Shown: positions 62,410-64,000 of the stretch, in pieces | How the letters are laid out: every line of letters begins with the position of its first letter | Position numbering within the stretch: position 1 is the first letter of the stretch | Assembly (NCBI RefSeq): GCF_000943565.1 | Contig: NZ_JTDW01000005.1 | Coordinates: 372,001 to 436,000, forward strand | Origin: Neotamlana sedimentorum | GTDB taxonomy: Bacteria > Bacteroidota > Bacteroidia > Flavobacteriales > Flavobacteriaceae | DNA: 64,000 bases | Direction of reading: 5' to 3' | Notes under the pieces: model-generated | The model's input: only the letters and a program-made list of their open reading frames with translations | Database searches by the model: none | What the model was told of the DNA's origin: nothing | Translations under genes and position numbers: made by a program

Positions 62410-64000
62410 TTAATTCGCTACCTCGCTAATAAACTTTATGCGATATAAACGTAATTCTTCATCATCATAATCGCCGTCAAATTCATCAATAGCCAGATTT
62501 ATGTTATCAGATTCAGATTCCATGAAATAATCATGAATTTCTTCTTGTTGGTCTTCATCTAAAATATCATCAATCCAATAATTTATATTAAGTTTTGTAC
62601 CAGAATAAACTATAGCTTCCATTTCCTTAATAAACTCTTCCATAGACAGCCCTTTGGCAGAAGCAATATCGTCAAGTGGCAATTTTCTATCAATATTCTG
62701 AATAATATATAACTTATTTGCAGAATTAGTTCCGGTAGATTTTACAACCAAATCGTCTGGTCGCATAATATCGTTGTCTTCAACATATTTAGCAATAAGA
62801 GTTACAAAATCTTTACCGTATTTTTTTGCCTTACCATCGCCAACACCATGAACATTACCTAATTCTGATAAAGTAATTGGGTATTTAAGTGCCATATCTT
62901 CAAGAGATGGATCTTGAAAAATAACAAATGGAGGAACGCCTAGTTTCTTAGCATTTTTCTTTCTTAAATCTTTAAGTATGCTCATTAAAACCTCATCGGC
63001 TGCAACACCTCCACTTTTTGTATTGGTTACAATAGCATCGTCTTGATTTTGAGTAAACTCATGGTCTTCAGTCATCATAAAAGACACCGGGTTACTCATA
63101 AAATCTTTACCAGAATCGGTTAATTTAATAACACCATAGGTTTCAATATCTTTTCTTAAATGACCAGAAACAAGCACTTGTCTTAACAGCGCCATCCAAT
63201 ACTTTTTTTCTTGACTTTTACCTGCTCCAAAAAACGGTTGTTCGTTGGTTTTATGCGAGTTAATAAGGGCATTTTCACTTCCAACTAGTACGTTAACCAA
63301 GTCTTTCGATTTATATTTTTCGTTGGTTTTAAATACAGTTTCTATAAGTAATTTAACTTCATCTTCGGCTTCATGTTGCTTTTTGGGATTTCGAACATTA
63401 TCATCCATGTCTCCACCTTCACCTGTTTCATTATCGAACTCTTCACCAAAATAATGCAAAATAAATTTTCGACGAGAAATCGATGTTTCAGCAAAAGCAA
63501 CCATTTCTTGTAGTAATGCCTGCCCAATTTCTTGTTCGGCAACAGGTTTACCCGACATAAACTTTTCGAGTTTTTCAATATCTTTATAAGAATAATAGGC
63601 TAAACAATGACCTTCACCTCCATCGCGCCCAGCTCTACCAGTTTCTTGATAATAACTTTCTATACTTTTAGGAATGTCGTGGTGTATTACAAAACGTACA
63701 TCGGGTTTATCTATACCCATCCCAAAGGCTATGGTTGCAACTACAACATCTACATCTTCCATTAAAAATTTATCTTGATGACTCGATCTTGTTTTGGCAT
63801 CTAAACCAGCATGATACGGTACAGCGTTTATACCATTTACTTGAAGCACCTGTGCTAATTCTTCAACACGTTTACGACTTAAACAATATACAATACCAGA
63901 TTTGCCTTCATTTTGCTTTATAAAACGAATAATATCCGCATCAACATTTTTAGTTTTTGGTCTAACTTCATAATACAAATTCGGTCTATTAAATGATGCC
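62410..64000 (-). CDS. recQ: ATP-dependent DNA helicase RecQ, N-terminus cut off by the window edge
   Basis: The frame is open to the right edge of the window; its first complete codons there read ASFNRPNLYYEV, so the TTG at 63978 is internal and not the start. The visible 530 residues cover the end of the first RecA domain, the second (YCLSRKRVEELAQVL, GMGIDKPDVRFVIH, ETGRAGRDG), the zinc/winged-helix RQC region and a C-terminal HRDC-like part ending in an acidic tail (DEFDGDYDDEEL). The ATPase Walker A part lies outside. It unwinds DNA in recombination and repair. Confidence 0.92.
   Translation of the reverse strand, partial: ASFNRPNLYYEVRPKTKNVDADIIRFIKQNEGKSGIVYCLSRKRVEELAQVLQVNGINAVPYHAGLDAKTRSSHQDKFLMEDVDVVVATIAFGMGIDKPDVRFVIHHDIPKSIESYYQETGRAGRDGGEGHCLAYYSYKDIEKLEKFMSGKPVAEQEIGQALLQEMVAFAETSISRRKFILHYFGEEFDNETGEGGDMDDNVRNPKKQHEAEDEVKLLIETVFKTNEKYKSKDLVNVLVGSENALINSHKTNEQPFFGAGKSQEKKYWMALLRQVLVSGHLRKDIETYGVIKLTDSGKDFMSNPVSFMMTEDHEFTQNQDDAIVTNTKSGGVAADEVLMSILKDLRKKNAKKLGVPPFVIFQDPSLEDMALKYPITLSELGNVHGVGDGKAKKYGKDFVTLIAKYVEDNDIMRPDDLVVKSTGTNSANKLYIIQNIDRKLPLDDIASAKGLSMEEFIKEMEAIVYSGTKLNINYWIDDILDEDQQEEIHDYFMESESDNINLAIDEFDGDYDDEELRLYRIKFISEVAN

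Overview
The window comes from an AT-rich genome of the Bacteroidota, almost certainly a marine-type Flavobacteriaceae. The evidence is the promoter style (TAnnTTTG, mostly TATATTTG, upstream of many genes), near-absence of Shine-Dalgarno sequences, clade-specific families (TamL lipoprotein, PorT, DUF4369, DUF2851, DUF3467, PUR-like protein, ECF42 sigma with YciI), menaquinone methylation, and a long NusB. No phage, transposase, CRISPR array or restriction system is visible. It is a chromosomal housekeeping segment.

Layout. 1-1224: leftward pair of a DUF6695-like protein (cut by the window edge) and a TANGO2/NRDE protein. 1378-5054: pruA, a DEAD-box helicase and a convergent VanX-type dipeptidase. 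5055-5699: a 645-bp gap with promoter-like elements, tandem 10-bp repeats, a perfect palindrome and two terminator hairpins; this is the best candidate for something undescribed. 5700-9965: a DUF4369 lipoprotein, tRNA-Thr, idi-queD, prfC, DUF3467. 10092-23406: the large leftward translation/transcription block, in transcription order tRNA-Thr, Tyr, Gly, Thr, tuf, tRNA-Trp, secE, nusG, rplK, rplA, rplJ, rplL, rpoB, rpoC, with strong hairpins in several spacers. 23508-25048: hpf, xerC and rpsU; rpsU carries an exceptional Shine-Dalgarno sequence. 25135-31566: leftward acyl-CoA dehydrogenase, HhH protein, AGCS symporter, K+ channel, PspC, DUF2851.

31677-34927: YciI plus an ECF42 sigma factor split by an in-frame TAA, a TPR protein and rsmG. 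35069-45045: desaturase, aminotransferase, accD (without its zinc cysteines), fbaA, tamL, a TrmH-type methyltransferase, porT and ubiE. 45171-49150: trkA-trkH potassium uptake and a soluble PAS histidine kinase. 49315-54306: rpsO-pnp, a gene-poor gap, then leftward yajC, a DUF1573 lipoprotein and nusB. 54511-64000: ABC exporter, PUR-like protein, acyltransferase-bile acid symporter-CsaA cluster, thioredoxin-like protein, GNAT, YfiT-type DinB protein, a small unknown, a cyclophilin-FKBP fusion and recQ (cut by the window edge).

Most genes serve information processing (RNA polymerase, ribosomal proteins, tRNAs, NusB/NusG, PNPase, RF3, HPF, RsmG, TrmH-like, PUR-like), envelope biogenesis (TamL, PorT, SecE, YajC, PlsC, lipoproteins) and ion balance (TrkAH, K+ channel). 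Function calls rest on reading motifs and recalling families, not on database searches.
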